From Streptococcus sp. (GTDB taxonomy: Bacteria > Bacillota > Bacilli > Lactobacillales > Streptococcaceae), in contig DOTL01000078.1 of assembly GCA_003521145.1 (NCBI GenBank), forward strand, positions 1 to 11,644: 11,644 nucleotides of DNA, given 5' to 3'. A program made the position numbers and the translations under genes. This document shows, piece by piece, positions 5,775-11,644 of this stretch; positions within the stretch are counted from its first letter, which is position 1, and each line of letters starts with the position of its first letter. The notes under the pieces are model-generated. The model made no database searches. It saw only the letters and a list, made by a program, of their open reading frames with translations, and had not been told where the DNA came from.

Positions 5775-6557
5775 TTAAGACAAACGTTCTTCTTTAACGT
5801 AATCAACAGGTAACCATTCTAGGTAGGCTTCTAGTTGTTTTTCCCAGTAATACCACTCATGTCTTCCATGGTTTGTGCGGTAGTAAATATCTAAACCAAG
5901 AGCCTTCAAATCCGCTACTGCTTTGTTTTGAGAGTCAAAAAGGAAATCCTCAAGGCCACACCAGGCAAAGAATTTGGTTTTCTTGTCATGTTGTTTAGCT
6001 AGGTTAACAAGTTTATGCTGCTCAATGTCTTTTCCTTCTAGATTGCCAAAGACACCTTGCCAGTATTCCTTAGACTCACTCATTTCATCTGTAATCATCT
6101 CTGCTGATAATCCAAGGGCACCAGAGAAGGAACCCGCACAAGCAAAGTTATTTGTCGTTAAGGCGAGTTTGAAAGAACCGTATCCACCCATAGAAAGTCC
6201 AGCGATAAAAGTCTTTTCACGCTTCTTAGTCATATTTGGAAAGAAACGTTGCATGACTTGAGGAAGCTCCTTAGCAATGGCATCGTAATACTTAACACCG
6301 TATTTGGTATTTGTATACCATCCATTTTCAGAGTTAGGCATAATAACGATGAGATTGGTCTTACGAAGGAGACGCTGAATATTGGTACGGAAGGCCCAAG
6401 AATTATGATTGCCCCCCATGCCATGAAGGAGATAGAGAACTGGGATGTCCGTATCACTTTCCGTTTCAGCAATCTGATCACGATCTGGATAGATGACATC
6501 CACTTGGCGGTATTGGCCTAAAACGTCTGATGAGTATTCAATTTGAAAAAAAGCCAT
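5775..6557 (-). CDS. estA: Serine esterase (tributyrin esterase family)
   Basis: This 260-residue alpha/beta hydrolase of the putative-esterase (esterase D) family resembles EstA of lactic acid bacteria and pneumococcus, which hydrolyses short-chain acyl esters such as tributyrin or acetyl groups. The nucleophile elbow is GLSMGG (120-125) with Ser122. The oxyanion region is HGMGG (45-49). Asp204 (in CGLEDFLF) and His233 (in NHGRHEW) complete the likely triad. It has no signal peptide, so it is probably cytosolic. The length matches the family. The ATG has AAAGGA upstream. The gene lies just after a terminator and I see no promoter in the spacer, so it may be fed by readthrough from rnjB. In dairy streptococci this enzyme makes flavour esters; its physiological substrate is not clear. 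Confidence 0.9.
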   Translation of the reverse strand: MAFFQIEYSSDVLGQYRQVDVIYPDRDQIAETESDTDIPVLYLLHGMGGNHNSWAFRTNIQRLLRKTNLIVIMPNSENGWYTNTKYGVKYYDAIAKELPQVMQRFFPNMTKKREKTFIAGLSMGGYGSFKLALTTNNFACAGSFSGALGLSAEMITDEMSESKEYWQGVFGNLEGKDIEQHKLVNLAKQHDKKTKFFAWCGLEDFLFDSQNKAVADLKALGLDIYYRTNHGRHEWYYWEKQLEAYLEWLPVDYVKEERLS

Positions 6558-6582
6558 TTGGATTTTCCTTTCTTAATGTTAG

Positions 6583-6606
6583 AAAAGCTGGGGTATCCCA
6601 GCTTTT
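6583..6606 (-). terminator. Intrinsic terminator between rnjB and estA
   Basis: A perfect ten-pair stem, AAAAGCTGGG (6606-6597) with CCCAGCTTTT (6592-6583) and a four-base loop, is followed on the minus strand by CTAAC. It ends 25 bases before the estA start. The T-run is only the four T of the stem, so it may be leaky. Confidence 0.75.
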
Positions 6607-6689
6607 GCTTTTAGAACAAAGTCTTAGAGACTTTCCTCAATATCTATGGTGCAAGCGAGGCGCTCACACTCTTATGTTTTGGTCAGTTA
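6607..6689 (-). other. Structured 3' spacer of rnjB
   Basis: Besides the terminator, the rnjB-estA spacer holds two further minus-strand hairpins. A GC-rich stem GTGTGAGCG/CGCTTGCAC at 6669-6649 has nine pairs (two of them G-T) and a three-base loop, and AAAGTCT/AGACTTT at 6634-6618 has seven pairs. Neither has a T-run. They could be processing sites or 3' stabilisers. No promoter for estA was recognised here. Confidence 0.4.
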
Positions 6690-8351
6690 TTAACGGACTT
6701 CCATGACTACTGGAAGGATTGCAGGGCGACGTTTGATTTGGTCAAAAAGAAACTTAGCCACATCGTCTCGGACAGCTCCTTTAAGTTCACCCCAATCGAA
6801 GCTGTCTCCTGCCAAGTAATTTTCAACGGTAGCATTGACAATGTCAGCAGCCTCACGGAGAATGTCGCGGCTCTTCTTCACATAAACGAACCCACGAGTA
6901 TTCACACGCGCTTTAGAAATAATCTTACGTTCCCTCTTGTTCACGGTGATAGCTACGATAAAGATACCATCTTCAGACAAGACCTTGCGGTCACGAAGGA
7001 CAATATTACCCACATCACCAATGGCATTACCATCGATCATCACATCACCAGCTGGAACAGCTCCTTCATGAAGGAAACCTTGATCTTCAGACAAATGCAT
7101 GATATCACCGCGTTTAACGATATAAATATTTTCTGGAAGAATACCAACTTCCAAGGCTAACTCTGCGTGGGCTTGAAGGTCACGATACTCACCTTGGATA
7201 GGGAAGAGATACTGCGGACGAAGGAGGTTCATCATCAATTGAAGTTCACGAGCATTGGCATGTCCAGATACACGAAGGCTCTGCGTAATCATCTTAACAG
7301 TTCCACCGGCTTTATAGATAGCGTTGTTGACACGTGCCACTACAGCTTCTTTAGCAATGCTTGGTGTGGTTACGATATAAACCAGATCTCCATCCTTAAT
7401 TTGAACGTAACGGTGACGACCAACAGCCATCTTTTGGAGACCATCGATTGGTTCACCCATACGACCATTTTCAAGGATAATCAACTCGTGGTCTTCAAAC
7501 TTGTTCATGTCTTTTGGTTTGACAATAAGTTTTTCATGCTCCACTGTCAATTTTTTAAGACGGATGGCTGTGCGGACAATATTTTCTACATCAAAACCAG
7601 TAAGAACAACGCGACGTCCGTGATCAGCAGCTGAATCGAAGACTTGTTGAATACGTACCAAGTTTGAAGCAACTGCAGCAACAATAACACGTCCCTCTGC
7701 ATCAGCAATAACTTGGTCAATTTCTTGGCCAACTTCTGCTTCTGAAGCTGTTTGTTCAGTACTTGTCGCATTTGCTGAGTCTGACAAGAGGGCCAAAACA
7801 CCTTCACGTCCGATTTCTGCCAAACGACCTAAATCAGTTTTGTAGTAAGGACGGGCAGCATGGTCAAATTTGAAGTCACCAGTATAGACAATATTACCTT
7901 GGTCAGTGCCAAGAACAATCCCCATTGATTCTGGAATAGAGTGCGTTGTTTTGAAGAATGAAACTTCCGCATCCTCAAATTCAATTTCAGTTTCTGCATC
8001 AATAACATGGAAGTTATTGAATTTCTTAACGCCAGCATTCTTGACAAAAAGTTTAGCTAACTCGATTGTGAGTGATGATCCAAAGACTGGTGCTTTGACT
8101 TCTTGCAAGATATAAGGAAGGGCACCAATGGCATCGGCGTGTCCATGAGTTAAGAAAATCCCTTGGATACGTTCCCTATTTTCAATCAAGTAATCTAAGT
8201 TAGGGATGACAAAGTCAACACCTAGTTGTTCATTTTCAGGATACTTTAGACCAGCATCCAAGATAAAGATAGAGTCGTTAATTTCAACAATATAGAGGTT
8301 CTTAGCATTTTCACGCACTCCACCTAGGGCAATAATTTTAATATCGCTCAT
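6690..8351 (-). CDS. rnjB: Ribonuclease J2
   Basis: This 553-residue protein belongs to the metallo-beta-lactamase/beta-CASP RNase J family, which degrades and matures mRNA. Domain order is the beta-lactamase part (to about 200), the beta-CASP part, the returning lactamase segment with VSGHANARE (361-369), and a C-terminal domain. It is the J2 paralogue: the length is that of streptococcal J2, and the zinc motif reads HGHADA (69-74) where J1 has HGHEDH. A later histidine is also replaced, PIQGEYR (385-391, Gln386) instead of PxHGE. His137 (THSIPES) and Asp159 (TGDF) are kept. By family knowledge J2 is catalytically weak and works in a complex with J1, which is encoded elsewhere. The ATG follows AAAAGGAGA. 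A TATAAA box is the only promoter element visible upstream. A terminator and structured spacer follow. Confidence 0.96.
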   Translation of the reverse strand: MSDIKIIALGGVRENAKNLYIVEINDSIFILDAGLKYPENEQLGVDFVIPNLDYLIENRERIQGIFLTHGHADAIGALPYILQEVKAPVFGSSLTIELAKLFVKNAGVKKFNNFHVIDAETEIEFEDAEVSFFKTTHSIPESMGIVLGTDQGNIVYTGDFKFDHAARPYYKTDLGRLAEIGREGVLALLSDSANATSTEQTASEAEVGQEIDQVIADAEGRVIVAAVASNLVRIQQVFDSAADHGRRVVLTGFDVENIVRTAIRLKKLTVEHEKLIVKPKDMNKFEDHELIILENGRMGEPIDGLQKMAVGRHRYVQIKDGDLVYIVTTPSIAKEAVVARVNNAIYKAGGTVKMITQSLRVSGHANARELQLMMNLLRPQYLFPIQGEYRDLQAHAELALEVGILPENIYIVKRGDIMHLSEDQGFLHEGAVPAGDVMIDGNAIGDVGNIVLRDRKVLSEDGIFIVAITVNKRERKIISKARVNTRGFVYVKKSRDILREAADIVNATVENYLAGDSFDWGELKGAVRDDVAKFLFDQIKRRPAILPVVMEVR

Positions 8352-8394
8352 GCTTGTTTTTCTCCTTTTTAGTTTGACTCTCTTCTAGAGCCTA

Positions 8395-8400
8395 TTTATA
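8395..8400 (-). promoter_or_regulatory. Possible -10 box of rnjB
   Basis: The minus strand reads CTGTATAAATAGG, with TATAAA at 8400-8395, about 43 bases before the rnjB start. No acceptable -35 is found 16-18 bases upstream, so the call is weak. Further upstream a ten-codon open frame with an AAGGAG site lies at 8399-8431. Confidence 0.35.
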
Positions 8401-8463
8401 CAGACGGTCCAAGAAGCTGAACGTTCATGCGAACAGTCTCCTTGTCGATTTACAGGCCACAAC

Positions 8464-8499
8464 AAAAAAGTTGCATACTCTTTAAGTATACAACTTTTT
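8464..8499 (-). terminator. Terminator of the ABC transporter operon
   Basis: The minus strand has AAAAAGTTGTATAC (8499-8486) paired with GTATGCAACTTTTT (8478-8465), fourteen pairs with one T-G, a seven-base loop and a T6 tail. It begins about 33 bases after the ATPase stop and is the strongest terminator in the window. Confidence 0.92.
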
Positions 8500-8531
8500 G
8501 GCTTATTTTACAATTTAGAGTCAATCTGGGC

Positions 8532-9290
8532 CTACTCGAACATAGCGTAGTAGTCTGTGATATCCAATTGATCCTTTTCTTCCTTGGTAAGATCCTTAAT
8601 GATTTGACCATCCTTCATAACGATCAGACGATTGCCATATTTTAGGGCATCTTCCATGTGGTGGGTAATCATCAAGGCTGTCAAGTGGTCATCTGTTACA
8701 AACTCATCAGTCAATTCCATGAGGGCTACACTAGTCTTAGGATCCAAGGCTGCGGTGTGCTCATCTAAGAGCAAGAGCTCAGGACGTTTAAGTGTCGCCA
8801 TTAAGAGGCTAAGGGCTTGACGCTGACCACCTGATAGAAGACCTGCTGGTGTTTCCAGGTGTTTTTCCAGACCATTACTAATCCGTTCAATCAAACCTTG
8901 AAACTCCTCGGTATATAGGTGAAGATGACGTGATTCAAGGCCTCGTTTTTCGCCACGGTATTTGGCAATCAAAAGGTTTTCCGCAACAGTCATTCGAGGA
9001 GCAGTTCCCATTTTAGGATCTTGGAAAACACGTGAGAGGTGTTTGGCACGCTTCTCAGCAGGTAGAACCGTAACCTCCTCACCCATGATAAAAATCTGAC
9101 CACTAGTCAACATGAGGGTTCCTGCAATGACGTTGAAGAGGGTTGATTTTCCGGCACCATTTCCACCAAGGATGGTAATAAAATCACCTTCCCTAATGGT
9201 AAGATTGACATGATCCAAAATGATTTTTTCGGTGTCAAAACCATTATTAACCTTAACAGTTGCATCTTTGAGTTCTACAATAGATGTCAT
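8532..9290 (-). CDS. ABC transporter ATP-binding protein (TrpZ-like)
   Basis: This 252-residue ATPase powers the importer encoded just upstream. All nucleotide-binding elements are intact: Walker A GGNGAGKST (42-50), Q-loop Gln90 (VFQDPKMG), signature LSGGQ (152-156), Walker B LLLLDE (172-177), D-loop ALDP (181-184) and the switch histidine His210 (ITHH). It has no membrane segment and no extra regulatory domain. Its ATG overlaps the permease stop by four bases (ATGA), so the two are translationally coupled. It is the last gene of the operon and is followed by a strong terminator. The family resembles the ATPases paired with PF04392-type binding proteins; the substrate cannot be read from this subunit. 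Confidence 0.95.
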   Translation of the reverse strand: MTSIVELKDATVKVNNGFDTEKIILDHVNLTIREGDFITILGGNGAGKSTLFNVIAGTLMLTSGQIFIMGEEVTVLPAEKRAKHLSRVFQDPKMGTAPRMTVAENLLIAKYRGEKRGLESRHLHLYTEEFQGLIERISNGLEKHLETPAGLLSGGQRQALSLLMATLKRPELLLLDEHTAALDPKTSVALMELTDEFVTDDHLTALMITHHMEDALKYGNRLIVMKDGQIIKDLTKEEKDQLDITDYYAMFE

Positions 9291-10156
9291 CGTGATAAGC
9301 TCACCCCCTTATAGAATTTTCGGCGCAGGACAGGTGAAATCAAGCAAAGGGCTAGAACAATCGCACTAAAGAGTTTTAGGTAGTTAGTGTTAAAGCCAAA
9401 AGCGATTACAGCTGTCAAAAGGAACTGATAAAGGATTGAACCTACACAGATGGTAATCAATCGTTCCAACAAGGTCAAGTTAGTCTCGTACAAGACTTCA
9501 CCAATGATAATGCTAGCAAGTCCGATGACTATAACCCCAATCCCTTTTGAAACGTCGGCATAACCGTCCTGTTGACTAATCAAGGCTCCTGAGAGGGCAA
9601 TAATACCATTTGAGATAACAAGTCCCATCACTTCCATTGAATCCGTATTGATACCGAAAGATTTGGCCATATCGCGGTTATCACCAGTAGCAATGTAGGC
9701 TTGGCCTAGGCGCGTGTTAAGAAAGGCAATCAAGGAAGCAATAACAATAGTTACAGCTAAGAGACCAACGATTAAGAGGTTGTAATCTTTACTAAAAGGA
9801 AACAGATCTTGAATTGTCTTAATATCAAGGAGACCTAGATTGGCTCTTCCCATTATCATAAGCATGACTGAGTTAAGGGAAGTCATGACCAGAATTCCTG
9901 CCAATATCGTTGGAATTTCTCCTTTCGTATAAAGGAGACCAGTCACTAGACCAGCAAGACAGCCGGCTATTACAGCAACCAAGGTCGCCAAGATAGGGTT
10001 CCAACCAAAATTCATGAGGGTTACTGCTACTGCCCCACCTAAAGGGAAGGAACCTTCTGTCGTTAAATCAGGAAAATCTAAGATACGGAAAGTCATGTAA
10101 ATCCCAAGACCTAAGATTCCGTATAGAAGACCCTGATAAATGGATGAAATAATCAT
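9287..10156 (-). CDS. ABC transporter permease (TrpY-like)
   Basis: This 289-residue membrane protein of the branched-chain/ribose-type permease family (BPD_transp_2) has about eight or nine hydrophobic segments, at roughly 4-24, 36-50, 53-75, 82-104, 127-147, 177-194, 204-220, 231-253 and 261-277. The polar loop ATGDNRDMAKSFGIN (156-170) is at the place of the coupling helix that contacts the ATPase. The single permease gene implies a homodimer in the complex. The ATG lies nine bases after the binding-protein stop, and GGGAGG abuts that stop. The gene overlaps the ATPase by four bases. The arrangement binding protein - permease - ATPase is that of TrpXYZ-like importers. Confidence 0.95.
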   Translation of the reverse strand: MIISSIYQGLLYGILGLGIYMTFRILDFPDLTTEGSFPLGGAVAVTLMNFGWNPILATLVAVIAGCLAGLVTGLLYTKGEIPTILAGILVMTSLNSVMLMIMGRANLGLLDIKTIQDLFPFSKDYNLLIVGLLAVTIVIASLIAFLNTRLGQAYIATGDNRDMAKSFGINTDSMEVMGLVISNGIIALSGALISQQDGYADVSKGIGVIVIGLASIIIGEVLYETNLTLLERLITICVGSILYQFLLTAVIAFGFNTNYLKLFSAIVLALCLISPVLRRKFYKGVSLSR

Positions 10157-10165
10157 AAGTCCTCC

Positions 10166-11167
10166 CTATTTATCAGCTTTAACAGCAATGTCTGACTGCT
10201 TAAGCACATTGTCAGGTATGGTGATGTTAAGATCTCGAGCAACTTTAAGGTTTAGCGTTGGAGTCCCATCATCAATCACATCAACTGGGATATCCTTAAC
10301 TTTTTTACCTTTAAGAACCTTAATAGCACTACGGGCTGTAGCTTTTCCAAGCTCATATTGGTTTTGAGCAACTGAGGCCAAACCGCCTTCTTTAACCATG
10401 GTATCAACAGTTGTATAAACGGGAATCTTAGCTTGATTGGCTAAAGAGATTACTGTTGAGAAAGCTGATGCAATGGTATTATCCTGAGGTGTCCAGATGA
10501 CGTCAACCTTACCAGTCATTACTGACATGGTTGTGTTGATTTCATTGGTTGATGGTACAGCGTATTCAACCACATTTAAACCGTCTTGTTCAGCATATTT
10601 TTTAAAGCTTTCAACCTGTGATTTGGAATTGTCTTCACTTGAAGCGTAGAGAATACCAATGGTTTTGGCATTTGGTGTCAGTGATTTGACCAACTCTACT
10701 GTCTGCTTAATAGGTACTTGATTGGAAGTTCCTGTGACATTACCTTCCGGATGCTTGAGATCCTTAACTAATTTAGCCCCAACAGGATCTGAGATAGCTC
10801 CCATAATGACTGGAATATCCTTGGTAGCTGCCGCTAGTCCCTGAGCTGCTGGCGTTGCAATACCGATAACAACATCATTTTTATCGTTGACCAATTGTTT
10901 AGACATGGTTTGAATCTTCGATTGGTCCCCTTCGGCATTTAGGAGGGTAATTTGAACCTTGTCCCCTTTGTAGCCAGCTTCCTTAAGTCCATCCTCAATA
11001 CCTTTCTCGATTTGATCCAGGGCATCATGAGTGACGAACTGGAGGATTCCAACTTTAGCAACCTTATTGGCATCTTGGTGCTCTTTTTTGAAAAGATCTG
11101 TACCAATAGAACCGAGCGTCAAGATAGCTAAGAAAACCAAAGTCCAAATTAAACGCTTGTTTTTCAT
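10166..11167 (-). CDS. ABC transporter substrate-binding protein, PF04392 family (TrpX-like)
   Basis: This 333-residue extracellular binding protein has two Rossmann-like lobes. It begins with a basic/hydrophobic segment (MKNKRLIWTL through about residue 22), and mature motifs include VGILQFVTHDALD (39-51), IGIATPAAQGLA and IPVIMGAISDP. The family is the ABC_sub_bind group, whose streptococcal member TrpX belongs to an importer linked to tryptophan; the substrate here is therefore probably an aromatic amino acid or related compound, but I see nothing that proves it. The protein has no cysteine, so it cannot carry a lipobox lipid. It is either held by an uncleaved N-terminal helix or secreted. 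The start has AAGGAG six bases upstream. A promoter with a short leader precedes it, with no room for a T-box. It is the first gene of the three-gene operon. Confidence 0.92.
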   Translation of the reverse strand: MKNKRLIWTLVFLAILTLGSIGTDLFKKEHQDANKVAKVGILQFVTHDALDQIEKGIEDGLKEAGYKGDKVQITLLNAEGDQSKIQTMSKQLVNDKNDVVIGIATPAAQGLAAATKDIPVIMGAISDPVGAKLVKDLKHPEGNVTGTSNQVPIKQTVELVKSLTPNAKTIGILYASSEDNSKSQVESFKKYAEQDGLNVVEYAVPSTNEINTTMSVMTGKVDVIWTPQDNTIASAFSTVISLANQAKIPVYTTVDTMVKEGGLASVAQNQYELGKATARSAIKVLKGKKVKDIPVDVIDDGTPTLNLKVARDLNITIPDNVLKQSDIAVKADK

Positions 11168-11198
11168 ATGTGTCTCCTTCTATAAATTCTTCCTTTCT

Positions 11199-11227
11199 AT
11201 TGTAAGTCATTTTCAGTCAATTAGCAA
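11199..11227 (-). promoter_or_regulatory. Promoter of the ABC importer operon
   Basis: On the minus strand TTGCTA (11227-11222) and TACAAT (11204-11199) are separated by 17 bases. The start would be near 11192, giving a leader of about 25 bases. No T-box, attenuator or leader peptide fits in it. Confidence 0.65.
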
Positions 11228-11261
11228 TATTCTTAATTTATAAAAATCACCTTACTCAAAG

Positions 11262-11294
11262 AAAAAGAATTAGAACACGATGTCTAATTCTTTT
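11262..11294 (-). terminator. Terminator after the DUF4649 gene
   Basis: On the minus strand AAAAGAATTAGA (11294-11283) pairs perfectly with TCTAATTCTTTT (11274-11263) around an eight-base loop and is followed by TCTTTG. It starts nine bases after the stop codon and works in both directions. Confidence 0.9.
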
Positions 11295-11303
11295 CCCTTA
11301 TTA

Positions 11304-11525
11304 TTACTGAAATTGTGCCAAGTCTAGCTTCATAATATAAAAGTAAAGGTCGCCATATTGTCCTTTGTAGCCAATATCATGTCCATTTATCGTCACCTTA
11401 GTGACTGGCGTTGAATCCGGTAAGGCTATCAGACAAGCTTGCTGTGCTCTTACAAATTCATTGTAATCTTCAAAAGAAGTGTGTTTTTCTTGTTTTGCAG
11501 TATTTAAATAAGTTACTTCAATCAT
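11304..11525 (-). CDS. Small conserved streptococcal protein, DUF4649-like
   Basis: This 73-residue soluble protein begins MIEVTYLNTAKQEKHTSFEDY and ends in a segment with GHDIGYKGQYGDLYFY. The pattern of short beta strands around one helix (FEDYNEFVRAQQACL), and the length, recall the DUF4649 family found mainly in streptococci. The function is unknown. It has a single cysteine near residue 31. The ribosome site AAAAGGAGA lies about nine bases before the ATG, a little far. A probable own promoter and a strong terminator make it a single-gene unit between the preceding gene and the ABC importer, with no visible functional link to either. Confidence 0.85.
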   Translation of the reverse strand: MIEVTYLNTAKQEKHTSFEDYNEFVRAQQACLIALPDSTPVTKVTINGHDIGYKGQYGDLYFYIMKLDLAQFQ

Positions 11526-11560
11526 CGAGGAATCTCCTTTTAATCCTTTAATTAAAGTCT

Positions 11561-11589
11561 AGATTACGCTTCCTAGAGAGTAAAGTCAA
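11561..11589 (-). promoter_or_regulatory. Possible promoter of the DUF4649-like gene
   Basis: On the minus strand TTGACT (11589-11584) is followed after 17 bases by TAATCT (11566-11561). The -35 is good, while the -10 matches only three of six positions. Confidence 0.4.
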
Positions 11590-11599
11590 TCATGACGAC

Positions 11600-11644
11600 T
11601 TAAAATCTAGCATACTGAGCCATCGAGTAGGGACTAATTTCTAG
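11600..11644 (-). CDS. C-terminal end of an unidentified gene (partial)
   Basis: One minus-strand frame is open from the window edge for 14 codons (LEISPYSMAQYARF) and ends with TAA at 11602-11600. The other two minus frames have stops almost at once. The position, about 75 bases before the next start, fits the end of an upstream gene in the same direction. It is too short to identify. Confidence 0.4.
   Translation of the reverse strand, partial: LEISPYSMAQYARF

Noticed and set aside
5974..6521. Plus- and minus-strand open frames within estA
   Set aside because: They overlap the catalytic part of the esterase in other frames and show no family features.
7167..7634. 155-codon plus-strand open frame inside rnjB, and a similar 140-codon frame at 6738-7160
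   Set aside because: Both lie wholly antisense to the well-matched RNase J2 gene, have no ribosome site and have shadow-type composition.
6690..8351. Inactivated pseudogene because zinc ligands are missing
   Set aside because: The frame is full length, and the same ligand losses are typical of streptococcal RNase J2.
11168..11303. T-box or tryptophan leader upstream of the TrpX-like gene
   Set aside because: The predicted leader is about 25 bases. No T-box consensus or specifier-type hairpin is present, and the only large hairpin is the terminator of the preceding gene.
1..11644. CRISPR array, toxin-antitoxin pair, phage or conjugative genes
   Set aside because: No spaced direct repeats or genes of these kinds were found on either strand. 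Apart from the suspected IS end, the content is core-type.

Overview
The window looks like chromosomal DNA of a Streptococcus, probably of the salivarius/thermophilus group. The genus call rests on the low-GC coding, the strong AAGGAG-type ribosome binding sites, a DUF4649-type small protein, the RNase J2 form, and the gene set chorismate mutase / CLC-F / rplS, which I recall as also adjacent in S. mutans. The species-group call is only an inference. Every convincing gene lies on the minus strand, so the natural reading direction is from position 11644 down to 1.

In transcription order the window holds: the last codons of an unknown gene; a small DUF4649-type protein; a three-gene ABC importer operon (binding protein, permease, ATPase) of the TrpXYZ-like type; rnjB (RNase J2); estA (serine esterase); a two-gene operon of a membrane-anchored matrixin-like metalloprotease and a small membrane protein; an intergenic stretch with mirrored hairpins; a short-chain flavodoxin; a canonical Cl-/H+ exchanging CLC protein with a C-terminal RCK_C-like domain; an operon of AroQ-class chorismate mutase and a CLC-F type fluoride/proton antiporter; rplS (ribosomal protein L19) with a structured leader; a hairpin; and tRNA-Arg(CCT). 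The window ends in what looks like the terminal repeat of an ISL3-family insertion sequence.

Most transcription units are separated by clear intrinsic terminators, at about 11262-11294, 8464-8499, 6583-6606, 4536-4569, 3825-3848, 2223-2255 and 163-191. Readable sigma-A type promoters precede the ABC operon, the metalloprotease operon, flavodoxin, chorismate mutase, rplS and probably the DUF4649 gene.

Most genes are ordinary core genes and I see no obviously new defence or mobile system. The points that deserve a second look are: two CLC proteins of different ion type side by side; the three-segment alternative hairpin between rplS and the tRNA; the 24-base mirrored palindromes flanking about 150 bases at 4369-4564; the cysteine-free binding protein that cannot be a classical lipoprotein; the metalloprotease/membrane protein pair; and the probable IS end beyond the 3' end of the tRNA. 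No stretch longer than 300 bases lacks a gene.
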